DNA from: Achromobacter ruhlandii
GTDB lineage: Bacteria; Pseudomonadota; Gammaproteobacteria; Burkholderiales; Burkholderiaceae_B
Assembly: GCF_902859695.1 (NCBI RefSeq)
Contig: NZ_CADIJL010000008.1
Span: 124,001-188,000, forward strand
Direction of reading: 5' to 3'
DNA length: 64,000 bases
Shown here: positions 26,414 through 34,787 of the stretch, one piece after another
Numbering within the stretch: position 1 is the stretch's first letter
How the letters are laid out: each line of letters opens with the position of its first letter
Position numbers and translations under genes: made by a program
Notes under the pieces: model-generated
Seen by the model: only the letters and a program-made list of their open reading frames with translations
Database searches by the model: none
What the model was told of the DNA's origin: nothing

Positions 26414-28927
26414 TCAAGCGGCAGCCGCACTCGGCACCGCACCAGCGGCCGCCCGCTCAGCCGTCTTGTAGGCCAGCAGTCGCAACGCGTTGGCCACGAC
26501 GATCAGCGTCGAGCCTTCGTGGAACAGCACCGCGGTGCCGATGTTCAGGCCGAAGATCGTGGCCGGGATCAGCACCGCGACGACACCCAGGCTCACATAG
26601 AGGTTCTGCTTGATGATACGGCTGGTGCTGCGCGACAGGCCGACAGCGAAAGGCAATTGCGCCAGGTCGTCGGCCATCAGCGCGACGTCGGCGGTTTCCA
26701 GCGCGACATCCGAGCCCGCCGCACCCATCGCGATGCCCACTGTCGAGTTGGCCATTGCCGGCGCGTCGTTGACGCCGTCGCCGACCATCGCGACCTTGCC
26801 GTGCTGGTCACGCAGCGCCTTGATCGCATCGACTTTGTGCTCGGGCATCAGATCGCCGCGCGCCTCGGTCAGGCCCACACTCTTGGCCACCGCCTCGGCC
26901 ACTTGCTGGTTGTCGCCAGAAATCATGATCAGTCGCTCGATGCCGAGCTCGCGCAGTTCGGCCATCACCCGCGCGGCCTCCGGCCGGGGCGTATCCATCA
27001 CTGCGATGACGCCCAGGAACCGCTGTCCATGACGCACCACCATCGTCGTGCGGCCCGCGGCAACCAGCTTGTCATTGGCCGCTGCCACCTCGGGCGGCAG
27101 CGTCGAATCGGGCAGTTCGGAGAATAGCACCGGCTTCCCGATCACCGCCGTCTCGCCTGCGACCTGCGCCTGCACACCGCGGCCGGTAATGCTTTTGACG
27201 TCGGACACAGCAGGCAGTGCGACCCGTCCGCCCAGCCGCTCCGCGGCACCGGTGACGACGGCCGAAGCCAGCGGATGGTCGCTGCCCTGTTCGACCGCCT
27301 GGGCCAGGGCCAGCAACTCGTCTTCGCTAACCCCGGGCATCGCCACCACATCCGTCAGCCGCGGCTTGCCTTCGGTCAATGTGCCGGTCTTGTCGAAGGC
27401 GATCGAAGTCAGCGTGCCCAGGTTCTCGAGCGGCCCGCCGCCCTTGACCAGCACTCCACCGCGGCCAGCGCGAGCCACGCCGCTGAGGACGGCGCTCGGC
27501 ACCGAGATTGCCAGCGCGCACGGGCTGGCCGCCACCAGCACCGCCATCGCACGGTAGAAGCTGGCTGAGAACGGCTCGTCGATCACCACTCCAGCGAACA
27601 GCAGCACCACCACCAGCACCAGCACTGCCGGCACAAAAAGGCGCTCGAAGCGTTCGGTGAACTGCTGCGTTGGCGAGCGCTGCGCCTCGGCCTCGGTGAC
27701 CATCTTTACCACCCGCGCCATCGTCGATTGCTCGGCGCGGCGGGCGACCATCACCTCGATCGCGCCCGAGCCGTTGATCGTGCCGGCAAAGACGCGATGC
27801 TCGGCGCTAACGCGGTCGAACGCGGCCAGTGCCGCCGGCGCGTCGGCCACTGGCCGCTTGTCGACCGGAACGCTCTCGCCCGTCACCGGCGCCTGGTTGA
27901 CGCTGGTCGTCCCGACCACCACCACGCCATCGGCAGGCAGTCGTTCGTTGGGGCGCACGATCACGACGTCGGCCACCTGCAATGCGGCGACGGCGACTTC
28001 CTCGGTTCCGGCGGCGCGGCGCACGGTGGCTGTCTCTGGTGCCAACTTGGCCAGGGCTTCGATCGCCTTGCGGGCGCGGCCCATCGCGTAGTGCTCCAGC
28101 GAATGTCCCAGACTGAACAAGAACAACAGCAAGGCGCCTTCGGCCCACTTGCCAAGCGCTGCAGCGCCGATGGCGGCCACCAGCATCAGCGTGTCGATCT
28201 CGAAGCGCCTTGCGCGAAGGTTGTCGAACGCTTCGCGAACCGTGTAGTAGCCGCCGAATAAATAGGCCGCGACGTACAGCGCCGTAGGCAGCCACGCCGG
28301 ACTGACGACCACGCGTTCGAGCAGCCAGCCAACACCCAGCAGCGCGCCGGCAGTGCCGGCGAAGACGAGTTCGGTCATCTCACCGAATGGGCCGCCGGCG
28401 TGCGAGTGGCCGGCATGGTCACCGGCTGCCTTGGCGTGGTCGTGACCGGCGTGGTCGTCCGCTTTCGCCGCGTCTGCCGGTGCCGCATCGGGCGCCTTGA
28501 GGCCCAGCGTGGCGGCGTGTTCCAGCAAGACCTGCGCCGACACCTTCTGGCGGTCGTATTCGATCCGCACCGCGCCCGAAGCAGCGACATCAGCTTCGAG
28601 CACGCCAGGTATACTGCGCAGCCCGTCGGCGACGCTGCGCGCGGCACGCGCATGAAGCGCTGCGTCGGCGCGCACGACCAAATGCCCGAAGCGCTCGCTG
28701 ATCTCCGCGCCCGCGGCATGAACCAGTTCTCGGACGCGGCCGATGTTGATCTGTGCCGGGTCGTAGTGGATGCACAACTGCGGCGCGTCGGCGTCGCGCG
28801 CGACATGCGCCTCGGAGATACCGGGCCTTCCCGACAGCGCGGCGATCAGTCGGCCGACGCAGCGGTCGTCGGCGTCGGGCAGGAGCAGCGGCAGGTCGAG
28901 CCGCAGCCGGGTCGTTGGTTCGTTCAT
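26414..28927 (-). CDS. P1B-4-type heavy-metal ATPase (CzcP/CadA-like)
   Basis: 837 aa from ATG 28927 (a GTG lies two codons upstream). Two HMA-like N-terminal domains lack CxxC (for example AHVARDADAPQLCIHYDPAQ). Then comes a His-rich linker (HAGHDHAKAAGDHAGHSH) and eight membrane segments. TM6 has SPC (VAASPCALAISVPSAV) and the last helices carry HEGST, together the P1B-4 signature seen in CzcP and CtpD. P domain: DKTGTLTEG; HP motif SDHPLAS; hinge GDGVNDAPAMA. It should export Zn, Cd or Co from the cytosol. It is the last gene before the right end of the Tn3-type unit, read away from that end. Confidence 0.92.
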   Translation of the reverse strand: MNEPTTRLRLDLPLLLPDADDRCVGRLIAALSGRPGISEAHVARDADAPQLCIHYDPAQINIGRVRELVHAAGAEISERFGHLVVRADAALHARAARSVADGLRSIPGVLEADVAASGAVRIEYDRQKVSAQVLLEHAATLGLKAPDAAPADAAKADDHAGHDHAKAAGDHAGHSHAGGPFGEMTELVFAGTAGALLGVGWLLERVVVSPAWLPTALYVAAYLFGGYYTVREAFDNLRARRFEIDTLMLVAAIGAAALGKWAEGALLLFLFSLGHSLEHYAMGRARKAIEALAKLAPETATVRRAAGTEEVAVAALQVADVVIVRPNERLPADGVVVVGTTSVNQAPVTGESVPVDKRPVADAPAALAAFDRVSAEHRVFAGTINGSGAIEVMVARRAEQSTMARVVKMVTEAEAQRSPTQQFTERFERLFVPAVLVLVVVLLFAGVVIDEPFSASFYRAMAVLVAASPCALAISVPSAVLSGVARAGRGGVLVKGGGPLENLGTLTSIAFDKTGTLTEGKPRLTDVVAMPGVSEDELLALAQAVEQGSDHPLASAVVTGAAERLGGRVALPAVSDVKSITGRGVQAQVAGETAVIGKPVLFSELPDSTLPPEVAAANDKLVAAGRTTMVVRHGQRFLGVIAVMDTPRPEAARVMAELRELGIERLIMISGDNQQVAEAVAKSVGLTEARGDLMPEHKVDAIKALRDQHGKVAMVGDGVNDAPAMANSTVGIAMGAAGSDVALETADVALMADDLAQLPFAVGLSRSTSRIIKQNLYVSLGVVAVLIPATIFGLNIGTAVLFHEGSTLIVVANALRLLAYKTAERAAAGAVPSAAAA

Positions 28928-29072
28928 TGGCACTCTCTTTCGTTGTTATGCTGCAGGGCCGACTGGTCAAAGCATTTCATCGGCGGACCATCACTGCGCC
29001 TGTCACTGGCGATAATATTTTTGAAGCCATCGCGGATGGCACCTTGAACTGGGTAACGGCCGCTGCAATCGG

Positions 29073-29110
29073 CTTAGCGTGCTTGATTTTCCATTTTCCG
29101 AGATGCCCCC
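29073..29110 (-). repeat. Right terminal inverted repeat (38 bp, Tn21-like)
   Basis: On the minus strand it reads GGGGGCATCTCGGAAAATGG and ends CAAGCACGCTAAG. It is inverted relative to the left end at 16642-16679. Confidence 0.9.
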
Positions 29111-29115
29111 TATTG
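29111..29115. repeat. Target-site duplication TATTG, right copy
   Basis: TATTG immediately follows the outermost base of the right inverted repeat and equals 16637-16641. Confidence 0.85.
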
Positions 29116-29185
29116 GGCGAGTGCTCTTTCTGCAGCGTATATCGACCGATGCTCAGCGATCCCATCTTAACGACATTGAACCGGC

Positions 29186-29776
29186 TCATTTGAGAGCTCT
29201 TAGCAGTTCCAGCATATCTTTAAATTCTCCGCCCACGCGATCCAGAGTAAATTGGTACATGATTGCGTTATCAGAAAACTTAGATCGCTCCACATCCATC
29301 TCGACGGTGTTGCCGTCGGCACTGATCTGGTTTGGCTCCTGATATTTGATCGCAACTCCTTTATAAGATCCCCCCGCTGGATCTGAGGCAATATGCGATG
29401 GGGATGTTGTAGCCAAACCCGGAAAGGATCCCGTTGTATATTGGGCTTTCTTCATGGCCTCATTGAGGTCGATATCGATAGCCTTGTAACCGGGAGTATC
29501 AGCGTTCGCGATATTTGAAGCGATTAACTGCTGGCGATAAGCCCGAATACCGAGCGCCATTTCCATGAAATTCTTCGACGAAGGCCCTGCATCGGAAACC
29601 GGGAAGTGACGAGGGTTGCCTTTTGACGCATCGTCTCCTCGGCGTTGTATCGCTTGCCCTAAAGCGTTTGCGAAAGAATCGGTAAGCGGCGAAGTCCCTT
29701 GGACGTCTGGACGATTTTCAGCATGCCGTATAGAAATATCGGAAGAGGCATTATCGGGGCGATTAATCGGCTGCAT
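29186..29776 (-). CDS. flgB: Orphan flagellar rod protein FlgB with N-terminal extension
   Basis: 196 aa, against about 130 for usual FlgB. Residues 1-65 are an extra polar segment. From about 66 it reads MEMALGIRAYRQQLIASNIA, NADTPGYKAIDIDLNEAM, ADGNTVEMDVERSKFSDNAI and MYQFTLDRVGGEFKDMLELL, which is FlgB. FlgB builds the proximal rod of the flagellum. No other flagellar gene is in the window, and it lies among metal genes, so it is a strayed copy. GGAG precedes the ATG. Its stop overlaps an ATG that opens a frame cut by the Tn3-type unit. Confidence 0.88.
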   Translation of the reverse strand: MQPINRPDNASSDISIRHAENRPDVQGTSPLTDSFANALGQAIQRRGDDASKGNPRHFPVSDAGPSSKNFMEMALGIRAYRQQLIASNIANADTPGYKAIDIDLNEAMKKAQYTTGSFPGLATTSPSHIASDPAGGSYKGVAIKYQEPNQISADGNTVEMDVERSKFSDNAIMYQFTLDRVGGEFKDMLELLRALK

Positions 29777-29871
29777 GGCGCTCCTTCGATCAACTGGGCA
29801 ATTGGCGGGGACGGACAGGCAAGTGGTTTGCTATAACTGACCGGTCCCGCTTGGACTCTTGAGATAAGCAA

Positions 29872-30297
29872 CTACCTTAGGGTGAACCGAACAACCTGAC
29901 TCGCTTTGTCGCCAAGTTTCACCAAAGCCGCCGCCTTCATGCCGGGCTGGATCTTGAAGGCCCCTTGCGCCTGCAGCTTGTTGCCCCCGGCCGGCAGCAA
30001 TTTGGCTTCTGTTTTCTCAGATGCGGACAGCAACGTCATCGTCGCTGACGCGTTCTTGGTATCTACCGGCTGATCATGGTCGGTGACGTAGAGCGTGAGG
30101 GCATCGGCCTTCGCCACCAACTCATAGTTGATGTCCTTGACGACCGATACGATGCCGCCATGCTGCGGTTTGACGTCGTGGGCGTGTGCCTGCCCCGGTT
30201 TTTCGTCATGGGCGTGGCCCTTGTGATCGTCCGCGGCCGAGGCCTGGTGGATGGCGCAAAACGCAGCGAGAACGGTGATGGCATGCGATAGCTTCAT
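29872..30297 (-). CDS. Periplasmic His-rich protein, CzcB N-domain-like
   Basis: 141 aa; GGAG seven bases before ATG 30297. Signal peptide: SHAITVLAAFCAIHQASAAD. A His-rich stretch follows (HKGHAHDEKPGQAHAHDVKP), then HGGIVSVVKDINYELVAKAD, LYVTDHDQPVDTKNASATM and a beta-rich end. The HGG...YELV...LYV.DH..PV pattern resembles the extra N-terminal domain of CzcB-type adaptors and small periplasmic metal-binding proteins. It probably binds Zn, Co or Cd. It is adjacent to the czcD relic and downstream of the czc operon on the same strand. Confidence 0.75.
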   Translation of the reverse strand: MKLSHAITVLAAFCAIHQASAADDHKGHAHDEKPGQAHAHDVKPQHGGIVSVVKDINYELVAKADALTLYVTDHDQPVDTKNASATMTLLSASEKTEAKLLPAGGNKLQAQGAFKIQPGMKAAALVKLGDKASQVVRFTLR

Positions 30298-30947
30298 GGG
30301 GTTGCTCCCTTTGGGTTGATAACTTGATGAATGGCGATGCGGCTCTTCCCCGTACCCGGGCGTGCCGGCGACATAGGTGCAGCCCCCCGCCTGGCGGTTG
30401 CAGGGGGTGGTTTCGCATTGCAGTGTCGTGTGAACGACCTTGAAGCGCTTGGCCAGGTGGGAATCAAATCGCCCTCCGGCGAGAAAGAGCGGTCGTGGAC
30501 TACATGGGCGGTCAGGCTGACCTGGCCGCCACTCAGCAATCGAAGGCTGACCAGATTGACGACCAAGCCGATGCCGGCGATGACCAGCATTCCCGTCGGG
30601 TGAACCTCGGGCGTATGCAGGAAGCGCTGATATGCCTCGCCCAGGATGTAGAGGGCGACGGCAAAGAGCAGCAAGGCATTGAACGCCGCCAGGATTTCGA
30701 ACCGGTGGTAGCCATAGGTCCGCCGGACATCGGCCTGCCGCCGGGCGATGCGGATGGCAGCCAGGGCGATGGCGAGCGCGGCGGCATCGGTAAACATGTG
30801 CGCAGCGTCCGAGATGAGGGCGAGGCTGCCGGTCAGAATGCCGCCAACGACTTCGGTCATCAGGAAGCCGAAAGTCAGCACCAGGGCAAGGCGCAAGGCC
30901 CGCTCGTTCCCGGTACTCGGCAGCGCGTGGGTGTGGCTTGCACTCAT
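30298..30947 (-). pseudogene. czcD: CDF exporter (czcD) with internal deletion and frameshift
   Basis: The start at 30947 gives LVLTFGFLMTEVVGGILTGS and SDAAHMFTDAAALAIALAAI (TM2 metal site), intact through TM4 (IAGIGLVVNLVSLRLLSGG). It then jumps directly to the C-terminal domain motif QVSLTAHVVHDRSFSPEG, so TM5, TM6 and the start of the cytoplasmic domain are gone. After that the frame shifts near 30470; the neighbouring frame carries KRFKVVHTTLQCET, the normal C-terminal strand. The gene cannot make a working exporter. It overlaps the previous gene by four bases. Confidence 0.85.
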
Positions 30948-31159
30948 GGTGGCGGTTCCTTTCCGGAGGGGCGTTTCTTCGATCCCCGCTTCGTCGGCTG
31001 CAACCGACGCCGGAGTTCGGCAGAAAATTTCGGCGTCGACGTGCGCCTCCCCTCGCGCCAGCAGACAAAGACGTAGAAAGCCAGGATGGCAATCGCCAAG
31101 CCCAGGCCGACGACGATCAGCCGAAACTCAAGGTGACTGTGGAGGAGATGGTCGAGCAT
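30944..31159 (-). CDS. Small single-span membrane protein
   Basis: 71 aa: a short N-terminus, one membrane helix (FRLIVVGLGLAIAILAFYVF), then a very basic tail (REGRRTSTPKF and KRGSKKRP) that should stay in the cytoplasm. Its stop overlaps the start of the czcD relic (ATGA), so it was translationally coupled to that exporter. Function unknown. Confidence 0.6.
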   Translation of the reverse strand: MLDHLLHSHLEFRLIVVGLGLAIAILAFYVFVCWREGRRTSTPKFSAELRRRLQPTKRGSKKRPSGKEPPP

Positions 31160-31177
31160 GGAGTGACGCTACCGCCA

Positions 31178-31492
31178 TCAAGGCTGCTGCGCCTTGCCGC
31201 AGTTCGGGCAAAACTTAATCCCCGGCGCCAGGCTTGCATTGCAGGTGGCACAAGTGCCGGGCAGCAGCGTCGTGCCGCACTGCGCGCAATAACGCGCACC
31301 GGAGGCGGTAGCAGTGCCGCACTTCGGGCATGAGGGGCCGTCGGCGGCTATCCCGCCGCTGGGCTGCCCGGCATTCGACGGGTAATTTTGCCCCCAGCCA
31401 TGATCGCCGCCCGGATAATTCCCCCGACCGCCATGATGGCCACCTTGATGGCCGCCGGCTATCCCCTGCAAGAGCTTTTCAAAGAATCCCAT
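31178..31492 (-). CDS. Double zinc-ribbon protein with His/Gly-rich linker
   Basis: 104 aa from ATG 31492, chosen because GGAGG lies just upstream. The N-terminus GFFEKLLQGIAGGHQGG leads into a Gly/His segment (HHGGRGNYPGGDHGWGQN). Two zinc ribbons follow: CPKCGTATASGARYCAQCG and CATCNASLAPGIKFCPNCG. Eight Cys in four CxxC pairs can bind two Zn ions. Similar short proteins with terminal zinc ribbons are common, mostly of unknown job. Its place directly after czcA suggests metal handling. Confidence 0.78.
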   Translation of the reverse strand: MGFFEKLLQGIAGGHQGGHHGGRGNYPGGDHGWGQNYPSNAGQPSGGIAADGPSCPKCGTATASGARYCAQCGTTLLPGTCATCNASLAPGIKFCPNCGKAQQP

Positions 31493-31582
31493 AACATCCT
31501 CCGCGATGTGAGTCGGTCGATATGTGACCGGTTGCCTGAATCGCAGTTTCAGCGCCAAGCCTCCGGTCACGCCTGAAAAAAC

Positions 31583-34500
31583 TTATACCGGTGTCGACTC
31601 GGGTGCCGACTCGGCGGTGAAATCCTCTTCCTCAACGTCCTTACCATGGACAAGGCGATATAGAAGGGGCAGGACGAGAAGCGTCAGTGCAGTCGATGAC
31701 AGGATGCCACCGATCACGACCGTGGCGAGCGGACGCTGAACTTCGGCACCGGTTCCCGTTGCTATTGCCATGGGAACAAAGCCGAGGGAAGCGACCAAGG
31801 CCGTCATCAGCACGGGACGCAAGCGGGTTAATGCTCCGTCGTGAATGGCGTCATCCAGAGTGCGTCCTTCCTCGCGCAGGCTACGGATGAACGAAATCAT
31901 CACCAGCCCGTTGAGTACCGCCACGCCGGACAAGGCAATGAAACCGATACCGGCTGAAATTGACAACGGGATGTCCCTCAACCAGAGCGCCACGACACCA
32001 CCCGTTAACGCGAACGGAATGCCGGTAAACACAAGCAATCCATCTTTCGCGTTGCCGAACATGACGAACAACAAAGTGAACACCAGCAGCAAGGCAACGG
32101 GCACCACAATTTTCAGACGTTGAGAAGCTGACTCCAGTTGCTCGAAGGTTCCGCCCCAAGAGGTCCAATAGCCTGTCGGGATTTTGATCTCTGGCAGACG
32201 TGCCTGGGCTTCGCCCACGAACGAGCCGATATCCCGTCCCCGAACGTTGGCACTGACGACCACGCGCCGCTTGCCATTCTCCCGGCTGACTTGATTGGGC
32301 CCTGGTGCAACCTCCAGGCTGGCGACTTCACTTAAAGGAATGTAGGTTGTACGCCCCTCGATGCCATTGCTGACCGCAGAATTTTTTGGCAAGGCGATCG
32401 GTAGCCGCTTCATCGATTCGATATCAGAACGCAGGTTATCTGGGAGCCGAACAACAATATCGAAGCGTCGATCGCCTTCGAACATGGTTCCAGCCTCTCG
32501 ACCACCAATGGCCGTCGAAATTGCATCCTGGACATCGCCGATGTTGAGCCCATAGCGGGCGGTCTTTTCCCGGTCGATGTTGACGGTCAGCATGGGCAAG
32601 CCGGTCGTCTGCTCCACCTTGACTTCGGATGCGCCAGGGATCTTTTCCAGAACGGCGGCAATTTTGCCCGCTGTTTCGTTCATCACATCCATATCGTCGC
32701 CGAAGATCTTGATCGCCACATCGCTGCGGACCCCGGAAATCAGTTCGTTGAAACGCAACTGGATTGGCTGCGAGAATTCATAGGTATTACCTGGCAACTT
32801 ACCCACGGTCTCCTGTATGGCAGCCAGCAGTTCATCCCTGGATTTCTTCGGCTCTGGCCACTGCGCTTCCGGCTTCAGCATGATGTAGCCGTCCGAGATA
32901 TTGGGTGGCATCGGATCGGAGGCGATTTCAGCCGTTCCTGTCCGCGCAAACACACGATCGATTTCTGGAAAATCCTCCTTAAGCCGCTTTTCAAGTTGTT
33001 TTTGCATAGCAACCGACTGAGACAGGCTTGTTCCCGGAATCCGCAGTGCCTGAATGGCGAAATCGCCTTCATTCAAGCTGGGAACGAATTCGCTCCCCAT
33101 GCGTGTGGCAAGCAGGCCGGAGAGAATGACCATAACGGCTGTGAAAACCAGAACCACAGGCTTGTTGGCCATGACATTGGCCAGCACCGGTTCATACCAG
33201 CGCTTGGCGGTCCGCATCAGGATGTTTTCCTTTTCTGCCACCTTCGCACCGATGAACAGCGCCACTGCCGCCGGGATGAAGGTGACGGAGAGGATCATGG
33301 CGCCAACCAGAGCCGTGACCACGGTGAAGGCCATGGGATGGAACATCTTCCCTTCAACGCCGGTGAGCGCAAAGATCGGCAGGTAAACGATCATGATGAT
33401 GATCTGACCGAAAAGTAGTGGCCGGCGTGCCTCTCTGGATGCGGCAAAGACCTCGTGGAAGCGTTCGGTCCGGGTCAGCGGTCGCCCGTGATGTTCCTGA
33501 GCATGGGCCAGTCGACGAACGCAGTTCTCGACGATGACGACTGCGCCGTCGATGATGATCCCGAAGTCGAGGGCCCCGAGGCTCATCAAGTTGGCACTGA
33601 TGTGGTAAGTCACCATTCCTGAAAAGGTAAACAACATGGAAAGCGGAATCACCATGGCTGTGATTACCGCTGCCCGGATGTTGCCGAGGAACAGGAACAG
33701 AATGACGATGACCAGAACGGCGCCCTCGAGGAGGTTTTTCTTGACGGTATTGATCGCCTTATCCACCAGAACAGTCCGGTCATAGACGGTGACCGCCTTA
33801 ACTCCTTCCGGCAGGCTGCGGTTGATTTCGGCCATTTTCTGGTCCACAGCCGCGGAGACGGTGCGACTGTTCTCGCCAATCAGCATGAATACCGTACCGA
33901 GGACGATTTCACGACCGTTGTCGGTTGCGGCACCGGTCCGCAGTTCGCGGCCGATACCGACCTCCGCTACATCGCGGATGCGGATCGCTACCCCTTGCAC
34001 ATTGCCGAGAATGACGTTGCGGATGTCCTCGATGGTCCGTACCTGGCCTGGTGCTCGGATCAGGTACTGTTCGCCACGCTTCTCGATATAGCCTGCCCCG
34101 ACGTTGCTGTTGTTGCGGTCGAGAGCGGTTACCACGTCTTGCAGCGTCAGCCCATAGGAAGCCAGCTTTTCCGGACTGGGCGCAACCTGGTATTCCTTGG
34201 CAAAGCCGCCGATCGAGTTGATTTCGGTCACCCCCGGCACATTGCGCAATTGCGGCTTGATGATCCAATCCTGAATCTCGCGCAGATCAGTCGGCGTATA
34301 GAGCGTGCCATCTGGCTTCCTCGCACCGTCTTCAGTTTCGACAGTCCAAAGGTAAATTTCCCCAAGGCCTGTCGAGATCGGCCCCATGGCCGGCGAAATT
34401 CCGGCCGGAAGTTTTCCCTTGGCCTCCTGAATACGCTGATTGACCAGTTGGCGAGCGAAATAGATGTCCGTGCCGTCCTTGAAAATCACCGTGACTTGGG

Positions 34501-34771
34501 ACAAACCGTAACGTGACATGGAGCGGGTTTGTTCCAGATGGGGCAATCCGGCCATGACGGTCTCGACCGGATAGGTCACCCGTTGCTCAACTTCCAATGG
34601 TGAGTAACCGGGTGCCGCTGTATTGATCTGAACCTGGACGTTCGTGATGTCGGGCACCGCGTCGATCGGCAGCCGCTGGTAGTTGTAAATGCCCAGCACG
34701 GCCATGCCAAGCACGGCCAAAATGACCAGCCAGCGGTGCTCAATGGCGAGGCGAATGATGCGTTCAAACAT
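31583..34771 (-). CDS. czcA: CzcA-type RND cation pump
   Basis: 1062 aa from ATG 34771 (GGGGAG upstream). TM4 has DFGIIIDGAVVIVENCVRRL with both Asp and the Glu used in proton flow by CzcA (Asp402/Asp408/Glu415 in that protein), so it belongs to the zinc/cobalt/cadmium or nickel/cobalt class. N-terminus FERIIRLAIEHRWLVILAVL and C-terminus GTGAEVQRPLATVVIGGILS are typical. It is the third gene of the czcC-czcB-czcA operon, 16 bp after czcB. Codons are slightly less GC-rich than in the 9-16 kb pump, which supports separate origins. Confidence 0.94.
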   Translation of the reverse strand: MFERIIRLAIEHRWLVILAVLGMAVLGIYNYQRLPIDAVPDITNVQVQINTAAPGYSPLEVEQRVTYPVETVMAGLPHLEQTRSMSRYGLSQVTVIFKDGTDIYFARQLVNQRIQEAKGKLPAGISPAMGPISTGLGEIYLWTVETEDGARKPDGTLYTPTDLREIQDWIIKPQLRNVPGVTEINSIGGFAKEYQVAPSPEKLASYGLTLQDVVTALDRNNSNVGAGYIEKRGEQYLIRAPGQVRTIEDIRNVILGNVQGVAIRIRDVAEVGIGRELRTGAATDNGREIVLGTVFMLIGENSRTVSAAVDQKMAEINRSLPEGVKAVTVYDRTVLVDKAINTVKKNLLEGAVLVIVILFLFLGNIRAAVITAMVIPLSMLFTFSGMVTYHISANLMSLGALDFGIIIDGAVVIVENCVRRLAHAQEHHGRPLTRTERFHEVFAASREARRPLLFGQIIIMIVYLPIFALTGVEGKMFHPMAFTVVTALVGAMILSVTFIPAAVALFIGAKVAEKENILMRTAKRWYEPVLANVMANKPVVLVFTAVMVILSGLLATRMGSEFVPSLNEGDFAIQALRIPGTSLSQSVAMQKQLEKRLKEDFPEIDRVFARTGTAEIASDPMPPNISDGYIMLKPEAQWPEPKKSRDELLAAIQETVGKLPGNTYEFSQPIQLRFNELISGVRSDVAIKIFGDDMDVMNETAGKIAAVLEKIPGASEVKVEQTTGLPMLTVNIDREKTARYGLNIGDVQDAISTAIGGREAGTMFEGDRRFDIVVRLPDNLRSDIESMKRLPIALPKNSAVSNGIEGRTTYIPLSEVASLEVAPGPNQVSRENGKRRVVVSANVRGRDIGSFVGEAQARLPEIKIPTGYWTSWGGTFEQLESASQRLKIVVPVALLLVFTLLFVMFGNAKDGLLVFTGIPFALTGGVVALWLRDIPLSISAGIGFIALSGVAVLNGLVMISFIRSLREEGRTLDDAIHDGALTRLRPVLMTALVASLGFVPMAIATGTGAEVQRPLATVVIGGILSSTALTLLVLPLLYRLVHGKDVEEEDFTAESAPESTPV

Positions 34772-34787
34772 GTTGTTCTCCCCCGCC

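Larger units (their letters stand above)
16642..29110. mobile_element. Tn3-family-bounded metal/tellurite resistance unit, 12,469 bp
   Basis: The unit is bounded by 38-bp inverted ends of the Tn21 branch of the Tn3 family (both finish CAAGCACGCTAAG inward) and flanked by TATTG on both sides. Inside are IS66, IS3 and IS4-family remnants, a TelA-TerD-TelA-like-VWA operon, a broken outer-membrane gene, a CDF exporter, a membrane protein, a broken DUF4337 gene and a P1B-4 ATPase. No tnpA or tnpR was found, so the unit depends on a transposase from elsewhere, as in TIME-type or deletion derivatives of Tn3 elements. The intact duplication shows that it moved as one piece and has not been rearranged at its ends. 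Confidence 0.88.

Noticed and set aside
28977-29189. Truncated flgC after flgB
   Set aside because: The first residues (SRFNVVKMGS) faintly recall FlgC, but the restored frame across the insertion does not continue as FlgC.
29872-31092. Single 406-codon minus-strand frame through 30.3 kb
   Set aside because: It joins the czcD-relic region in the wrong frame to the His-rich periplasmic protein; the latter has its own signal peptide and ribosome site at 30,297.
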